Part shown: positions 22,168 through 35,150 of the stretch, one piece after another
How the letters are laid out: each line of letters opens with the position of its first letter
How positions within the stretch are numbered: the stretch's first letter is position 1
Origin: Lamellibrachia columna
Taxonomy: Eukaryota > Annelida > Polychaeta > Sabellida > Siboglinidae
DNA: 64,000 bases
Direction: 5' to 3'
NCBI GenBank assembly: GCA_963662155.1
Contig: OY759262.1
Coordinates: forward strand, 51,813,285 to 51,877,284
Made by a program: the position numbers and the translations under genes
The notes under the pieces: generated by a model
Database searches by the model: none
Told to the model about the DNA's origin: nothing
The model's input: the letters and a program-made list of their open reading frames with translations, nothing else

Positions 22168-22851
22168 TTATTGCAATAACATCACCAAATGCAAGTTCCA
22201 CACAAAGAAATGTCTATCATGTGCACGGTACTGTTCAAAACATATATTTTTGTACAAATGCACAATGCATGTCCTGCATCCAAAGCATGCCTCAATCGCA
22301 CGGCCAAAAGGCCGCTTCACTCCGTTGGACAAACTAAGAGAAGCAGGCACACCCATCCCATTGAAGCCAGCAATCTGTCAGTTTTTGTTCATTAACATTA
22401 TTGGACAAACTATGCTAAGAGAAGCAGGTACACCCATCCCATTGAATCCAACAATCTGTAAGTTTTTGTTCATTAACATTATTGGACAAACTATGCTAAG
22501 AGAAGCAGGCACACCCATCCCATTGAAGCCAGCAATCTGTAAGTTTTTGTTCATTAACATTATTGGACAAACTATGCTAAGAGAAGCAGGCACACCCATC
22601 CCATTGAATCCAACAATCTGTAAGTTTTTGTTCATTAACATTATTGGACAAACTATGCTAAGAGAAGCAGGCACACCCATCCCATTGAAGCCAGCAATCT
22701 GTAAGTTTTTGTTCATTAACATTATTGGACAAACTATGCTAAGAGAAGCAGGCACACCCATCCCATTGAAGCCAGCAATCTGTAAGTTTTTTTCATTAAC
22801 ATTATTGATAATAAGCTGGGTGTGCATTTGTACTTTTGACTGAACACCCAT
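22168..22851 (-). pseudogene. piggyBac transposase C-terminal zinc finger fused to a 27-residue repeat
   Basis: The frame 22356-22168 ends with a cysteine-rich motif (EACFGCRTCIVHLYKNICFE) that matches the C-terminal finger of the larger piggyBac relic at 26935 (ETCFGCLTCNVHLCKEGTCF). Upstream in the same frame is a run of 27-residue repeats (GVPASLSIVCPIMLMNKN, then LQIAGFNGM). The two parts are separated only by one TGA at about 22376, where the other repeat copies have TTA (Leu). A TTAACCCATAGGG sequence at 21896, like the 5' end of the larger relic, is a plausible 3' terminal repeat. No catalytic region is present. Confidence 0.55.
22325..22805. repeat. 81-bp tandem repeat, about six copies
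   Basis: The sequence ttggacaaactatgctaaga starts units at 22401, 22482, 22563, 22644 and 22725, preceded by one partial unit at 22324. Copies differ by only a few bases and alternate between aagccagc and aatccaac variants. 81 is a multiple of three, so frames stay open on both strands. Confidence 0.95.
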
Positions 22852-23055
22852 ATCTCATTCTCAAATGTTTAACGCTGTAGGACTGATTGGAGTATTGTGC
22901 AAAACATACGTGGGTGCCATCATTGTAGTTTTAATATATTTTGATAAAAAACCACATCTTCAGTTGTATCGATAATGTTTTGTAAATAAAGTGGGCCTCA
23001 GTGGCTTTAGCAGCCACATGGGTGGGCATCAGGGAATCAAGTTTTGGAACGCTTG

Positions 23056-24800
23056 CTCTAGACAGCTTCAAACATCTAGTCCTAATGTACATTTCTTTCA
23101 GAGTGTTAAGACAAACGTAGGAGGTAGATATTTCTCTTTTACTTGTTCACTCACTCCCTGTTAGCGATACGTCGGCAGGATATATAATATATGTGATTGA
23201 TTGGTCATACTCGTATTGCTTTCGTATAAACCTGAGGGTAGCCGTATTGGCCCGATGCCAATACGGCTGTATGTGTGATAAATTCACTTCCTCGCCAACC
23301 GACGACGACTTGTTAACTAACAATCGGTTTTGGATTTTAAACCGGGAAGTTGCCTCCATGTTTGCTTGTTGCTCCAGCTCCAGTATCCTGTTCAGGAGAC
23401 CATCAATGTCTCAGTCACTGGCAAGCGCCATGATAAACTGAAATGTTCAAAATATATGGCCACGCGCGTGATGCGTTTGCCGCTGACTATAAATTCCCGC
23501 GACCTGTTTTGTCGTGCGTCGAAACTAACGCGTGTCTGTGCAAACGCTTGATGGCGTTTGACGCCATAACCGAACGTTCTTGGTGGACTCGGCCAATACG
23601 GATGAACTCGCCACAATACGGGATGAACTCGCCTTAATACTGGTTGAACTCGGCCAATACGGAATCTGACTATGCGTCATGCAGCAATATGGGCGGGAAA
23701 GCGACGATGTCATTAATCGGCCGTTTACGTCGTTTTCGGACAATGACTTACATAGCCAATTAATAATATATAATATAACATGTCGTCGTCAACTAGAAAC
23801 CACCTGTTTAAACTTGCTTATCTTCCATAGCTCCTCACTTTAGCGATCCAATCTCTTCAATGCTCCTTACCGATTAGTACCTGCGTAACCATTTTGCATT
23901 GGTGCGCTGCTGAGCTTAGCGTTCCAGAGGATATTAGCGCTGTTGATATATAACTATTATGCTGTATTGTATTGTATTGTATTGTATTGTACTGTGTTAT
24001 AATGCATCGAACATTAAACTAATACAATTCCAGAGGACCGGGGATCGAGTCGTATCGCTGTCGTTTCGAAACATGGCCAGTTTCTTTCACTCCACGTTGT
24101 TTATATTCGCTCATATATATAAAAGTAAAGTTGGTGTTCAAATGAACAGGTATACTGGGAGGTTCAGTGCAAAGCACTTTGCACAGTCCCGATGATCGGA
24201 TACAACGCTATGTAAGAACATACCTGTACTGGATTAAACTGGATTCATGCACATGTAATGAGCTCCGACGGCGCAACATTTCTTTTTCCCGGGACATTCC
24301 GAGTCGCTGCCACAGCGTGGACCAAACTCTCTGTACTGTGGACATTGTCCAGGCTTTACTACAACACCATACATTGATATTATTTTCTACTCGTAAAATG
24401 AATTTATATATGGATAGGATGTCCAATGCTCATGATTAGCTCGAAATGAAACATATACCAAAGTATACACAATATACTGCAACAACAAAGACGTGTAGAA
24501 GCAATAAACGACAAATAATCGATATCCAAAAGTTTTTATTTATAAAGGCGTCATTAGTATAAAGTACTAAATAATTTACTCGTTCATCACATTACCTTTG
24601 ACGCACTTGGCTCTTGGAGGACACCCCATGCCCGAGCCATAGTAAAAAAAATGATGTGCCTAGATAACATCAGACCGGAAAGAGCAGCATATTTACGACG
24701 GACATATCTAAGATTAGTAGTGGCAAAACGATTGTTTAAAATGTATGTGGTCCAGGATTAATTGAGACAATATAAAAAAAAAGAAAACAACTGGAGTTTT
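23056..24800. other. No gene recognised; small repeats
   Basis: About four copies of a ~22-bp unit (gaactcggccaatacggaat and variants) lie at 23586-23668, and a TATTG pentanucleotide run at 23961-23992. Open frames here match nothing I know. Confidence 0.4.
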
Positions 24801-24803
24801 CGA

Positions 24804-25280
24804 AAATGTGTTGTAAATATCATCTGCAAGATAATATAATTGAACCTTAGACAATGTTGGCAAAGATAATAAACAATTGATCAGCACGAAGAGAAACATA
24901 CATATATTGCGCTCAGTGACAATGAAGGTTTAGAAAGAGTAAAACAATAAAAGGTAGAATATGATGTTGCTAAGGCAGCTCCAGGGAAATGTATTTAGTT
25001 AGAAATGTTGACCAGGGCCGACTCCGATCTCTAAATTAAATTAAATGTGTTGTAAATATCATCTGCAAGATAATATAATTGAACCTTAGACAATGTTGGC
25101 AAAGATAATAAACAATTGATCAGCACGAAGAGAAACATACATATATTGCGCTCAGAGACAATGAAGGTTTAGAAAGAGTAAAACAATAAAAGGTAGAATA
25201 TGATGTTGCTAAGGCAGCTCCAGGGAAATGTATTTATTTAGAAATGTTGACCAGGGCCGACTCCGATCTCTAAATTATCA
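24804..25280. repeat. 239-bp tandem duplication, nearly identical
   Basis: The block from aaatgtgttgtaaatatcat to gatctctaaatta occurs twice head to tail, offset 239 bp, with only about two differences seen (for example cagtgaca versus cagagaca). It is a recent duplication without a recognised gene. Confidence 0.9.
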
Positions 25281-25405
25281 CTCCTAGGCCTACTAGTTGG
25301 AATAACTATCCCTAGTATTAACATAGCCTAGCCCTAAGACTAGAATGTAGATGCAGACGACAAATTGGGCAAAAACAGCAATAAACTATTAATTAATATA
25401 GTGTT

Positions 25406-25466
<61 letters not shown>

Positions 25467-26690
25467 CTATATTTGCATGATCGCCCGCTGAATAACCATA
25501 GTATTGCAATGTATAAACAATTATAATAAAGGACATACCATTACAACATGTTTCATTAAAAAGAAACCAAAACAAACGAACACTATTTCTATGAAATTAA
25601 GCACGTGTCTAAAATCCGGGTCAACCTCATTTTCGCCAATTGTCGCAGCAACCGTGCATATTGCATAACCATATGTGTAAAATGGAAATGCGTTGTGTAA
25701 AAACAATTTTTTTCAACCGAATGATCGAGTGTGTGAGCTCAAAGTATAATCTGCACATTCGAGAATAGGAATATGCGAAACAAAATGTGCTTTTACCCAC
25801 ACAATGTTTAATAATGTACATATTCCAAAAAAAAAACTGTGGATGGTTTATATACATATTTTATTTTTATACTGGCAAAAAGTTGCGAAAATAATTGGGT
25901 CAGGGTATTAGGTAAGTGTAAAAAAATCGAATACAGCTTAGCTAAATATAAAGTAATAACTTTACTACGGTGTTCAACGAGTTATTGGTGTACATCTTAC
26001 GACAGCCTTTAACCAGTATGAAATTAAACACACGTTATGACACGCGCGGTACATCCGCTTGTAAAACTGTTATTTTCCGGACCTGCGGATCGATAGTTTA
26101 ACCGGTGATGTCTCCAACACGAACGAAACGTGCTGATGACATCAAACAAGCACCAAAGGTATAGTTCTTTAATTTAGCCGACTACCTTGAAATCAAGCCA
26201 TGTGCGCATCGATCAATTACCTATCCAATGATGATATATATGTTGTGGTGTTGGAAATATATATGTTTGGTATATATATATATATATATTGTATGAGGGT
26301 TGTGATATGAAACGATTGGAAATTGCGATAGTCCAGAAAGACAGTACGAGATATCTCACTATATGAAGTGTGACTTTCAGATACTTCATTTTGTAGTGCA
26401 ATGAATTATATGATGGGCCTCTCCATTAGTTCCCTATATATTTATGTGAAATATGTCATTGTGTCACTAAAATATTTCAAAACAGTAAAAGAACAGTTGC
26501 GGAACACTGTTTTCCCAGTGATTTTATATTGGACAAGCAATGTCCAAAGAACAATAAAATATCTACCAAATAATATAAAATATGTTATAATCTGATGGCT
26601 AGAAATATACTTATACTTAAATCATGATAGCCATTACTACGTAAAAAACTTTGGAAATAAAACATGTACGGTTGCTATATGTATTCCTAA
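25281..26690. other. No gene; GA microsatellite and a diverged repeat
   Basis: (GA)n lies at 25409-25462. The segment 26030-26160 resembles 30220-30340 (shared gatgtctccaacacgaacga block), a diverged copy of the duplication units further right. Confidence 0.5.
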
Positions 26691-26691
26691 A

Positions 26692-26836
<145 letters not shown>

Positions 26837-26879
26837 GAGCTATATATATCTACAGAGCAAACAATAATATATTTAAGAA

Positions 26880-29044
26880 TATTATAATTTGTCTTGACCA
26901 CTAGGCAGACAAACTGTCAACACAACACCATCACCTATGCATGATGGTCCATGAAGCATGTGCCCTCCTTGCAAAGGTGCACATTGCAAGTCAGGCACCC
27001 AAAACAAGTTTCAACAGATCGACCTGATGTTGTCTTCCGGCCTAGCCTACGGCAGGACTGGCACACTCGTTTGCGGCCATCAAGACGAACCAGTGAGTGC
27101 CCTGCCACTGCATTTTCCTCCACTGTATAGAGGGCTTCTGGCTGCTGCAATAGTGGTGCCACACGTCGATTCCGTGTGGCGATGGTGTTGTCGCAGAGAT
27201 TTTGTACGAGCTCTGCCTTGAAAAACTTCAGCCCGTATAGTCGTCTGTTTGCTGGCAATGGCCGGTTGCTTGCCATCCACAGGATGTAGGCGTTCACGAC
27301 AGCGATGTTCAAGATGCCCCAGAACAGGTACTTCCACCATCGCCGCCCCGAACGCCCAATCGGGAAGTATGAGCGCAGCTGGTCCAGCCGATCAACACGG
27401 TACCATTTTATTCGATCATCGCCTCATCCACGCTGAGGTTCTGTGACGGACAGAAGACTTGGCTGAAGCGGTCATTGCAACGTGTGATGAACGGCCTCAC
27501 TTTTGTCAGCTTGTCACCAGCATCCTCCTCGTTGGGCAGAGAGCAATGCAGGTACTGGCATAGCTTCTCATACCGTCTCTTGGGCATCACGCTGGAGACG
27601 TACGGATCTTGGAGTACAGGATTTTTACTCCAGTAATCACTGTACTCTGACATCACCTTCATACCCATCGCAATGTTAATCCCAACATAGGCTTTTATTT
27701 CTTCAGCAGAAGTGGCGTGCCGGTGTGGGTCAGCAGTGATGTACGGCTTGTCCGGGTCTGGTTGGGCAGTAGGGGACTTGGCAACAGCATTCAGGTTTGA
27801 AGCTGCAGCCACACTCACAAAGAAGTCATCTCCAAGAACCTGTAGGAGGAAGCCAAGTGGGGACGTAGTCGCAGGGAGCATCTCTGTTGGCCCACTAGTC
27901 AGGGTGAACGGTCGTACAATGGGCGGCGCAACATCTTCAGTCTTCTGCCAGCCCTCCGTTATCTCGTTTGTGTCAACAGGTGGCATAAACCGGCCTCGTC
28001 CTCGCCCACGACCCCGACCTCGTCCACGGCCTCGTCCCCGGCCTCGTCCACGGCCCCGTGCTGGAGTGGGTGCTGGTGCTGGTACTGGAACGGGCACAGA
28101 AACGGCAGCTTGCATGCTGCCTTCATCATCATCACTGTTGTCTGTGTGTACGGCAGTTGTACTAAGATCGAGACTCTCTTGAACAGACAATTCATAATCA
28201 CTTGTCTCCTGAAATAACAAGAGGCAAGATATTACCTGGTACTATTTTTTTTTTACAAATGCACAATGCATGTGACTTTTTATCACCTAAATAAAATACA
28301 TTTATTAGTCCAGTAAAATTAGGAAAGTTTTATTACTTATAAGTAAAAATGCAAAGTGGTTGAGAAGGGAGATAAATGAGATCATTATAAAGCCATGGGC
28401 TTAGCCAGCGCCTAAGCCAAGGCTAAGCTGCGACTGTCTTTGAGTTTGTTTACATTTTGACAAACTACTAATTTTTTAATTGGCGCGGCTAATGGTAATA
28501 TATACCACAAAAAGGCTAAGTATATTGGAAACAACGTTGGTGTAAATTACCGTCCCATTATTCTTACTGACAAAGACGTGTAAGTTAGGGGAGTAACTCC
28601 TTCGAATTTCTGACAGCTGGGCCCTGCCCTCAGCGAGGTCAAGACAATTGGCTTCGAACGGAATGTCAGCGTCCGACTGAACCATTTTGACAGGCGTAAA
28701 CATTGGTCATTCTTACCTCTAGCTCGATGTCAGAAGGCGAATATAACGCATCCACCATCTCCAGAACTTCTTCGGCAGTAAAGCGCCGATACTTCCGCGC
28801 AGACGCCATTTTTAAAGTCACACACAGAAGTAAACAAAGCACTTTTAAAACTCGTAATACTCAAAAACTTTGATTAGAAACGGATGTTTATACTACCCAC
28901 AATTCATAGCTATGACATCGATGTCTACGTTGTAGAACTATCGTAACTATCCAGTAGATAGCGCCACTTGTACACACAAATATGTACACGGCGTGAGGAG
29001 AAAATGAGCGGGCGGTCCAGGGAGGTTGAGTGCTAATGGGTTAA
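26880..29044 (-). mobile_element. piggyBac element remnant with TTAA-type 5' end
   Basis: About 230 bp upstream of the exon 1 ATG the minus strand reads TTAACCCATTAGCACTCAAC, starting at a TTAA (29044-29041). This is the expected target-site form for piggyBac ends. The 3' end was not found; a TA microsatellite occupies that area. A similar TTAACCCAT end lies 7.1 kb away at 21896 in inverted orientation. Confidence 0.6.
26935..28809 (-). pseudogene. piggyBac-type transposase, catalytic core deleted
   Basis: Exon 1 (28809-28717, MASARKYRRFTAEEVLEMVD) ends at a perfect donor (GAG before GTAAGAATG) and joins in phase 0 to exon 2, whose acceptor ttgttatttcag ends at 28209. Exon 2 encodes an acidic stretch, a tract of about twelve Arg-Gly pairs, then the DDE_Tnp_1_7 N-terminal region (YVGINIAMGMKVMSEYSDYW, PKRRYEKLCQYLH) up to the first catalytic Asp motif SVDEAMIE. 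There a TAA and a frame change mark a deletion. The frame resumes at about 27400 with YRVDRLDQLRSYFPIGR and RRWWKYLFWGILNIAVVNAY, which carries the third conserved Asp, and ends with a cysteine-rich finger (CQSCRRLG, CFGCLTCNVHLCKEGTCF). The segment with the second catalytic Asp is gone, so it cannot transpose. Domestication is possible but unsupported, because of the stop. Confidence 0.85.
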
Positions 29045-29688
29045 ACTGTTGATTGAAACTATGTCCTCTATACGACTAGTAAACAAAACTGATAAATACT
29101 TAAAAAAATAAACAATGATAAGATTCGAAAAAAAATATTTAAGTGTTACACAAGTAAATAACGTGTTGTAAATTTGTTGCAGACAATTTAGTTCGGAACT
29201 CGTGTGATTTTAAGATAGTAAACCCAGTTGTTTTGCTTGGCAACTGTGTGGCCGATGTATCTATTACTATATCAGAAATGTGTGCACAGAAGCACTCAAC
29301 TTGATTTGCCTTTCTATAGAGACCATCAATAAATTAACATTTCTGCCAAGTTTTACTGAAGTGATATCATTCCTTGAGGGTTAAATATTAAATAAATATT
29401 GTCGAAATTAAGACGTTTTTCCATGACTTAATACATTACGGAACATAATTAATTTTACAACTTTCTTATGCATATCTTACATATTTTGCTTTGTATAAAT
29501 ATAATATTAATATATCAAATCAAAATATTCCTGCAAGTAGTTTTTTATTAGTAAGTAATAACTCGCTTACTCAAATGCTTACACATCGGCCCCGCGGAAT
29601 TACAACGTAAACAAATATATGTGCCCATATAAAAGAAGACGAATTTGCTTCGAATGACATGGTTGTACTTTTGCTTGTGCATATGTTT
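29045..29688. other. No gene recognised
   Basis: AT-rich sequence between the piggyBac end and the GT tract. Confidence 0.5.
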
Positions 29689-29989
<301 letters not shown>

Positions 29990-30345
29990 TTCACCACGCG
30001 GCAGTTCACCACGCGGCGCTGCGAAGCACAACGGTGGTCATATATCACATGCGACTAAATTTTTTTTATTCAGTGAGCGGGTCTTTACCTCCTTCTCCCC
30101 TTTGTACGAATACACAAATATCGAGAATTGTGAACGGCCCCTAACACGCAGGAGACACATTCACTGGGAGCAAGTCATCCTGGTTTGTAATTAATAATGA
30201 CACAAACATTTATAGTGAGACAGCACCGCGTGGTACATGTTTTTATCATCCCGACCTGTAGGACGATCATTTAAGCGGGGATGTCTCCAACACGAACGAG
30301 ACGTGGTAATGACGTCAAAGAAGCACCAATAGCATAATAAGTTAA
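29990..30345. repeat. Duplication unit D, short copy
   Basis: It shares ordered blocks with 31130-31370 and 39285-39490: gttcaccacgcggcgctgcg, cctccttctcccctttgtac, cctaacacgcaggagacaca, gcaccgcgtggtacatg and gatgtctccaacacgaacga. Confidence 0.65.
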
Positions 30346-31129
30346 ACATAATTTGTTTGTTGGGCATCTAGGAGAAACAGTAGCAAACCATGTTATATTT
30401 AAATATGGTAATCCTTTCACCAGTTATGATAATGATCTAGTTAGCCTGGCAACACAGTTCGCGGTCCAGAATGACCATCGCGAAACACTGTCAAGGGACA
30501 ATAGCAAAGCATTCGTATCATTAAGGAAGGTAGTCTTAATTGGTGACAAAAAAGTCAGTTGAGATAAAATCAGACCGTGATTTGTTTGGCAGTTTGTTTG
30601 TAACGGCAGGAACTTGCCAAGTCAACCTGGATGACATTTTTAACTATCAATAGTGCCATTTGTCAGATGCCAGTGGGTAACTGCTCAGGGGCGATAACAC
30701 AAAGTTTTCCCATATACAAGACAATTTGTCGACTGACCATACTCGCACTTATATGATGCAACGGCTGTGGTTCACACCCTTGGCAGACATCCTGGGATAT
30801 ATACTGTGCACATATTTGATTGCCATGATTCGGCATACTCCATAAAAGCAGCATAATTATTACGAAGATCAACATCAGAAGCGATCATGCTACAAATGTA
30901 TTACCTATGAGGGCCACTCCCTAAGATTTGTAGCAAGTTCATCAAGCATTATTGTCTAACCATACGCTCAAGCGTGCCAAATAACTCCATCCACATACAC
31001 ATTTTGTTGTTGGTGGTGGATTTGAGGATGATGGCTGCATGTTCACAAGAGAATGTGATGTGTCACATCGGCATGATACCCATGTAGACACCAATATAAT
31101 TATGCATCCTGTGGGTGGAGCACAATTTA
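30346..31129. other. No gene recognised
   Basis: Minus-strand frame 30875-30663 starts with a hydrophobic run (MLIFVIIMLLLW) and has four cysteines, but no acceptor or domain supports it. Confidence 0.35.
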
Positions 31130-33093
31130 ATAAAATTTATTACGCGTGTCTTGACCCCCTCCTCCCCTTTGTACGAATAAGAAAATGTGAACGGTCCCTA
31201 ACACGCAGGAGACGCATAAAGTTTGAAAAAATCGTCCTAATGACACAAAACGTCTCTACTGCGACAGCACCGCGTGGTACATGCGTTTGAAAAATACGTT
31301 TAATTCCGACGTGTAAGCGGGGTTTTCTCCAGCAAGAACGGGAAGCGGTAATGATGACAAACAGTATAATAATGAAAACATCATGAATTTTTTTTTTTTT
31401 ATCTAGTACAAATATTAGCATGTTACATTTTAATAATATCGCATGTTGACTCAAACGAACATATACTTTTTTCTAATGTGTGGTTATGTTTTAGACGTAT
31501 TTGTCTTATATTGATGCTTCTAGAATCAAACACTGCATGTTGGTAAACCATCTTTCCACCGTGGTCATCATTATGCATTTGTACTGCCTCTGACATTCCG
31601 CATTCTAGGAACACGATACTACATGTTGTATTCCAAGTGTTGTGTGTTAGGTCAAAAATAGTATGCGTTATGCTAACATAGCTATTAGAAGCTAGTATCT
31701 ACTTTATGGCAAATAAATATATACCGTTTTCAACAAGACCACATTTGCGCGACCATCCCCACATATTTATGGCTCTACTGAAAAAACATCACAATCCGTT
31801 TTTTCCAACATAGTCCGGCAGTCAAACTCCCCTTTGAAGGTGAACTGCGCATTATGGTTAACACGATGTTTTTTTTCCATTTTTGTGACCCTCTAACATT
31901 CTAGGTCAATAATCCGACGGATGCCACCCTGGCACCCTTTAGCGTTTTTGCAAAAACACATAAATACATACTAATTTCAATAATATCTCGATTTGTAAGG
32001 GTATCTGGTTGGATTACGTCAATGAACAACATATAATATGCAAATTTGTCGCATGGATATGCAAACTAGCTCTGACCACAATCTCTCCAACGGTGTGTCC
32101 TAATCCATGTTTTCGGGGTCGTTAAATTCAACTATGTTACATAGACGATTTTATCTAAAATTAACGCATAGGTATGCAAATCAGCAGACGCTGATTTATA
32201 GTGGCGAACATTTCTGTGGTGAGGTGTAGACTGCATGATGTCACAATGGCAGACGAAGGGTTAAAAAAAAAACAAAGACGATCTTTCCATAGAGATAGAT
32301 ATAGACTAGAGAGGCTATGACCACGTAAATGACGATTGCATACATCGGCCACATTGGAGTTCCAAACGAAAAATGGGAAATCAAAACTACACAATTACGT
32401 TATCTATGATTGGTTTGAATGTATTTAAAATGTGCCATATATACTTATATATTTATTTATGTTTTCAAATAAACATGTACGTTCTCATTCAGATAACATA
32501 ATAAAACATTATTTGAGCCATCTCAGTTAGAACGATACTTTAATGAACACGTTTTTACGCTGTTTTGGAACTCCAAGATGGCAGCGGCATTTGCACGTTT
32601 ACGCCATTACGTAAATATATTATATATAAATATATTACGACTTTCTTGTTTCTATGTTTTGACACTACGACGTGGTTGCTAAGGAAAATACGTGATATGC
32701 ATTGTTAGCTGTGAGGTACCCGGATGTCCGACATCCAGAATTTCTGACAAACGATAGTCGTTCCACATGTACAGTTTATTCCTTGACTCTCGGGGCATCA
32801 ACAGTATTATAAAAAAAGAAAAGAAAGTCACTGCGGCTCGAAATGGTGAATTGTTCATTTATTTCCTTTAAACTTTATATAACTATTACTTATAATTACT
32901 TACTTATATATGATATCCTTTGTTTGTCTACACAGCAGTGTGTTCTTATTAATTATTGATATGTGATATTGCATTTTTATTGAAACCATGTGCTTTGACA
33001 TGTTTTTCCTTCTTGTTACGTAAATGTATGCATGAACTACAGCTATGTCGGAGGAGGTAACAGTGGGTGTCAAACACAACATGCAATACTCAC

Positions 33094-33388
33094 GATGTGA
33101 TCTTGTTACAGCAAACAGACCAAGGAACAAGGCGCACCAACAAAAGATCACTTCACTGCAACAACAAAAAACCGGTGTCACTGTAATAACAGGTATGTTT
33201 GTAAGCAGCTGCGTTTAAACAAACAGTATACTACAACATTAACCCATGTTTTGTAATCCAAACTACTGGATGCAACGTCACATACATAACCCGACGTCGA
33301 CATTGACATTATTCATTCTCTCGGTTACATGTTTTGTTAAGGTAGCACACTTGACAACAACAATAACACAGCACACTAACCTCTTCAT
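33094..33388 (-). CDS. Start of a small secreted-protein gene: tiny exon 1 plus signal exon 2
   Basis: Exon 1 (33388-33381) is only ATGAAGAG followed by the donor GTTAGT, ending in phase 2. Exon 2 (33155-33094, 62 bp) has the acceptor tttttgttgttgcag and ends at a strong donor GTGAGT in phase 1. Spliced, they encode MKSEVIFCWCALFLGLFAVT, a good signal peptide, then RSH. The phase-1 exit is the same as in the Kunitz signal exons, and the Kunitz exon at 45921 has a phase-1 entry, so a Kunitz gene is a reasonable guess. No following exon was found downstream (below 33094). A paralogous start lies at 40741-41021. Confidence 0.6.
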
Positions 33389-33479
33389 GTTGGTCTCTGT
33401 TGGCTTACTGGCTTGTTCAGTTTGTGTGGTTTAACTAACTCAAAAAGCTGCAGCATGGTATGTAGTACACTCGTCGGTT

Positions 33480-33530
33480 ACGCTTGACTGAACATTGGGG
33501 CAAGTAGCTAGCGTTTGATTGGATAATGCG
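33480..33530 (-). promoter_or_regulatory. Conserved upstream element with CCAAT box
   Basis: The minus strand carries TTATCCAATCAAACG about 120 bp upstream of the ATG at 33388. The same word occurs at a similar place upstream of the paralogous ATG at 41021 (near 41148-41163), although the sequence around it has diverged. That suggests a promoter element. No TATA box is evident. Confidence 0.4.
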
Positions 33531-34704
33531 TTATTTGAAAGTGACATCAGCTAAAAGTATGTGTAATGTGTCTTGCATTTACAATCACATTGGTTAAATT
33601 AAATTGATTGTGACGCTATGCTTTTCGATTAATGCAGCCGATAAGCGCCATCATTCCTAACCTGCAACCCTGGTATAGAACTTTTACAAGAATTAATTCA
33701 GGGTTGGTGAAAACTGTGAATATTCAAATCATCTTACACACCACAACGTACGCTGCAGAATTGAGCATAACTGTGCCATCCGCCAAGAAGCTTTTGTCGG
33801 TCGTGAGGAGGTGGACTAGGCTGGATGAATGCTGTGAGAAAGTCATTCAGTGACTTGATGTGTCGATGTTCTGTAGTTTTCCTTCCAGTCACTTCGAGGA
33901 TGGTGATTTGTTTTTCTGGAGAGGTTGGTTTTGTGAGAGCTTTTGAGCTGCCATCTTGCAGAAAAACCTGATCCTAATCATAACTGTAGCCCTCACCCAA
34001 AGTGTCCTCTGAGCATGATGCGCGACCTCACATACATACACGGTTGAGTTGTTGTAAGTAAGCTAAGCCGAATGAAGGTTTTACAAATTTACATTGCATA
34101 AAAGATTTTGGTTTTAAACAGCCTAATACATATCGATGTGTAATATATAATGAACAAATGATGACATATATACCAAAACGCTTGACTTTGGATTATCTTT
34201 GTGTCACTCGTGGATTGGCTACATAGTATTAATCAAAACATGTGTAAGTTTCATATATTATTATTTACTATTACATCAGCACGATTAAACTATATCCATA
34301 GTCTGATGGTTGGATCGTAATAATTGCGAGGATCAAGCGCAAAATGTACAGTTAGTTCCTCGACAATGTACGAATGAAATATGTAAGCATAGTTAGCACC
34401 ACTTGAGGTGAACTGCTACATGTGTGGCCGATTACAAAACTCGGTGTCACACTGCGACCAACAAAATATTTACAATACGTAGCCTTTCTAAACCTACGAT
34501 ATATGTAAACACAAACAACACAATGGCTCAATAAGGGAACGTATTCATGCTTCCGGAGTAGATAAACATCTGTACCAAACTACGAATACTTGGGTAAGCG
34601 CAATATTCGAGGATACGTTTAAAAACCGATTTGACAAACGCAACTGCCAGCCATGATGTGGTTTGTTAACGACACAGCAACACCGCTGTATTTCAGGAGG
34701 GCGG

Positions 34705-34832
34705 GTTATAAGTAGCGGGTTATAAGTAGATGAACATTGTTGGACTCTCGATAAGCCAATGGCTTCCTTGTCCACTTGCCATCTGGGCCTTTGGCTTAGA
34801 TGGCAAATCTTGTTAAATCTTGTTAAATCTAT
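34705..34832 (+). mobile_element. CR1-like 3' end fragment (copy 4)
   Basis: Matches the 3' UTR of the other copies (ttggactctcgataagccaa, then tggcttccttgtccacttgc) and ends with the cttgttaaatcttgttaaat tail. Its 5' junction has a 14-bp tandem duplication (cgggttataagtag twice). Confidence 0.8.
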
Positions 34833-35150
34833 CCTGTGTAGATAATGTGCGTATTGCCATAGCCGTTCGAGTAGAAACGCTTCAGTCAAATCATATTATG
34901 TTAAGCATTCACACACAGGTGCGCTTTGTGGCGAAAATTGCCTTGCACGGTTTTTGTATCCGTAGCGCACTTAGCATGACTTGACTCCTGCTGGCACATA
35001 ATATACTGCCAATAAACATGTCTGAATCACCAGCCGGTCCGGGTGTTTTTCTTGTGGCAAGCATGGTAGGTGACAATTTTGTCGTCTCTCTAACGTTGCA
35101 GTAGTGTTTTTGTCTATAACCCTGTTGAAACACATTCCCTAACGGTCATA

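Larger units (their letters stand above)
21787..23055. mobile_element. hAT-type DNA element with terminal inverted repeats
   Basis: The left end CAGGGGTTCCCAAACT and the inverted right end (AGTTTTGGAACGCTTG at 23040-23055) match at 13 of 16 positions and have the classic hAT/Charlie end form. The flanking octamers tcctagat and ctctagac match at 5 of 8, in line with an old 8-bp target duplication. No hAT transposase is inside. The interior instead has a TTAA-type end at 21896 and a piggyBac C-terminal fragment, so one element probably inserted into the other. Confidence 0.55.
31130..35150. repeat. Segmental duplication unit D, copy 2
   Basis: Ordered similarity to 39280-41560 includes the cctaacacgcaggagac block, the gatgcttctagaatc block with tctttccaccgtggtcatca, the ataaatatataccgttttca block, the signal exon (33094-33155), the first exon (33381-33388), the cgtttgattggataat promoter block and the gtctctctaacgttgca block. 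Identity is patchy, with many indels, so the duplication is old. Confidence 0.7.

Noticed and set aside
22046..22843. 265-codon plus-strand frame
   Set aside because: Antisense shadow of the piggyBac finger and its 81-bp repeat; the sense strand carries the recognisable motif.
27712..28182. 156-codon plus-strand frame with a poly-PR tract
   Set aside because: Antisense of the RG-rich piggyBac exon.
33632..33853. 73-codon plus-strand frame
   Set aside because: No motif, lies in the upstream flank of a minus-strand gene and is not conserved in the duplicated block.
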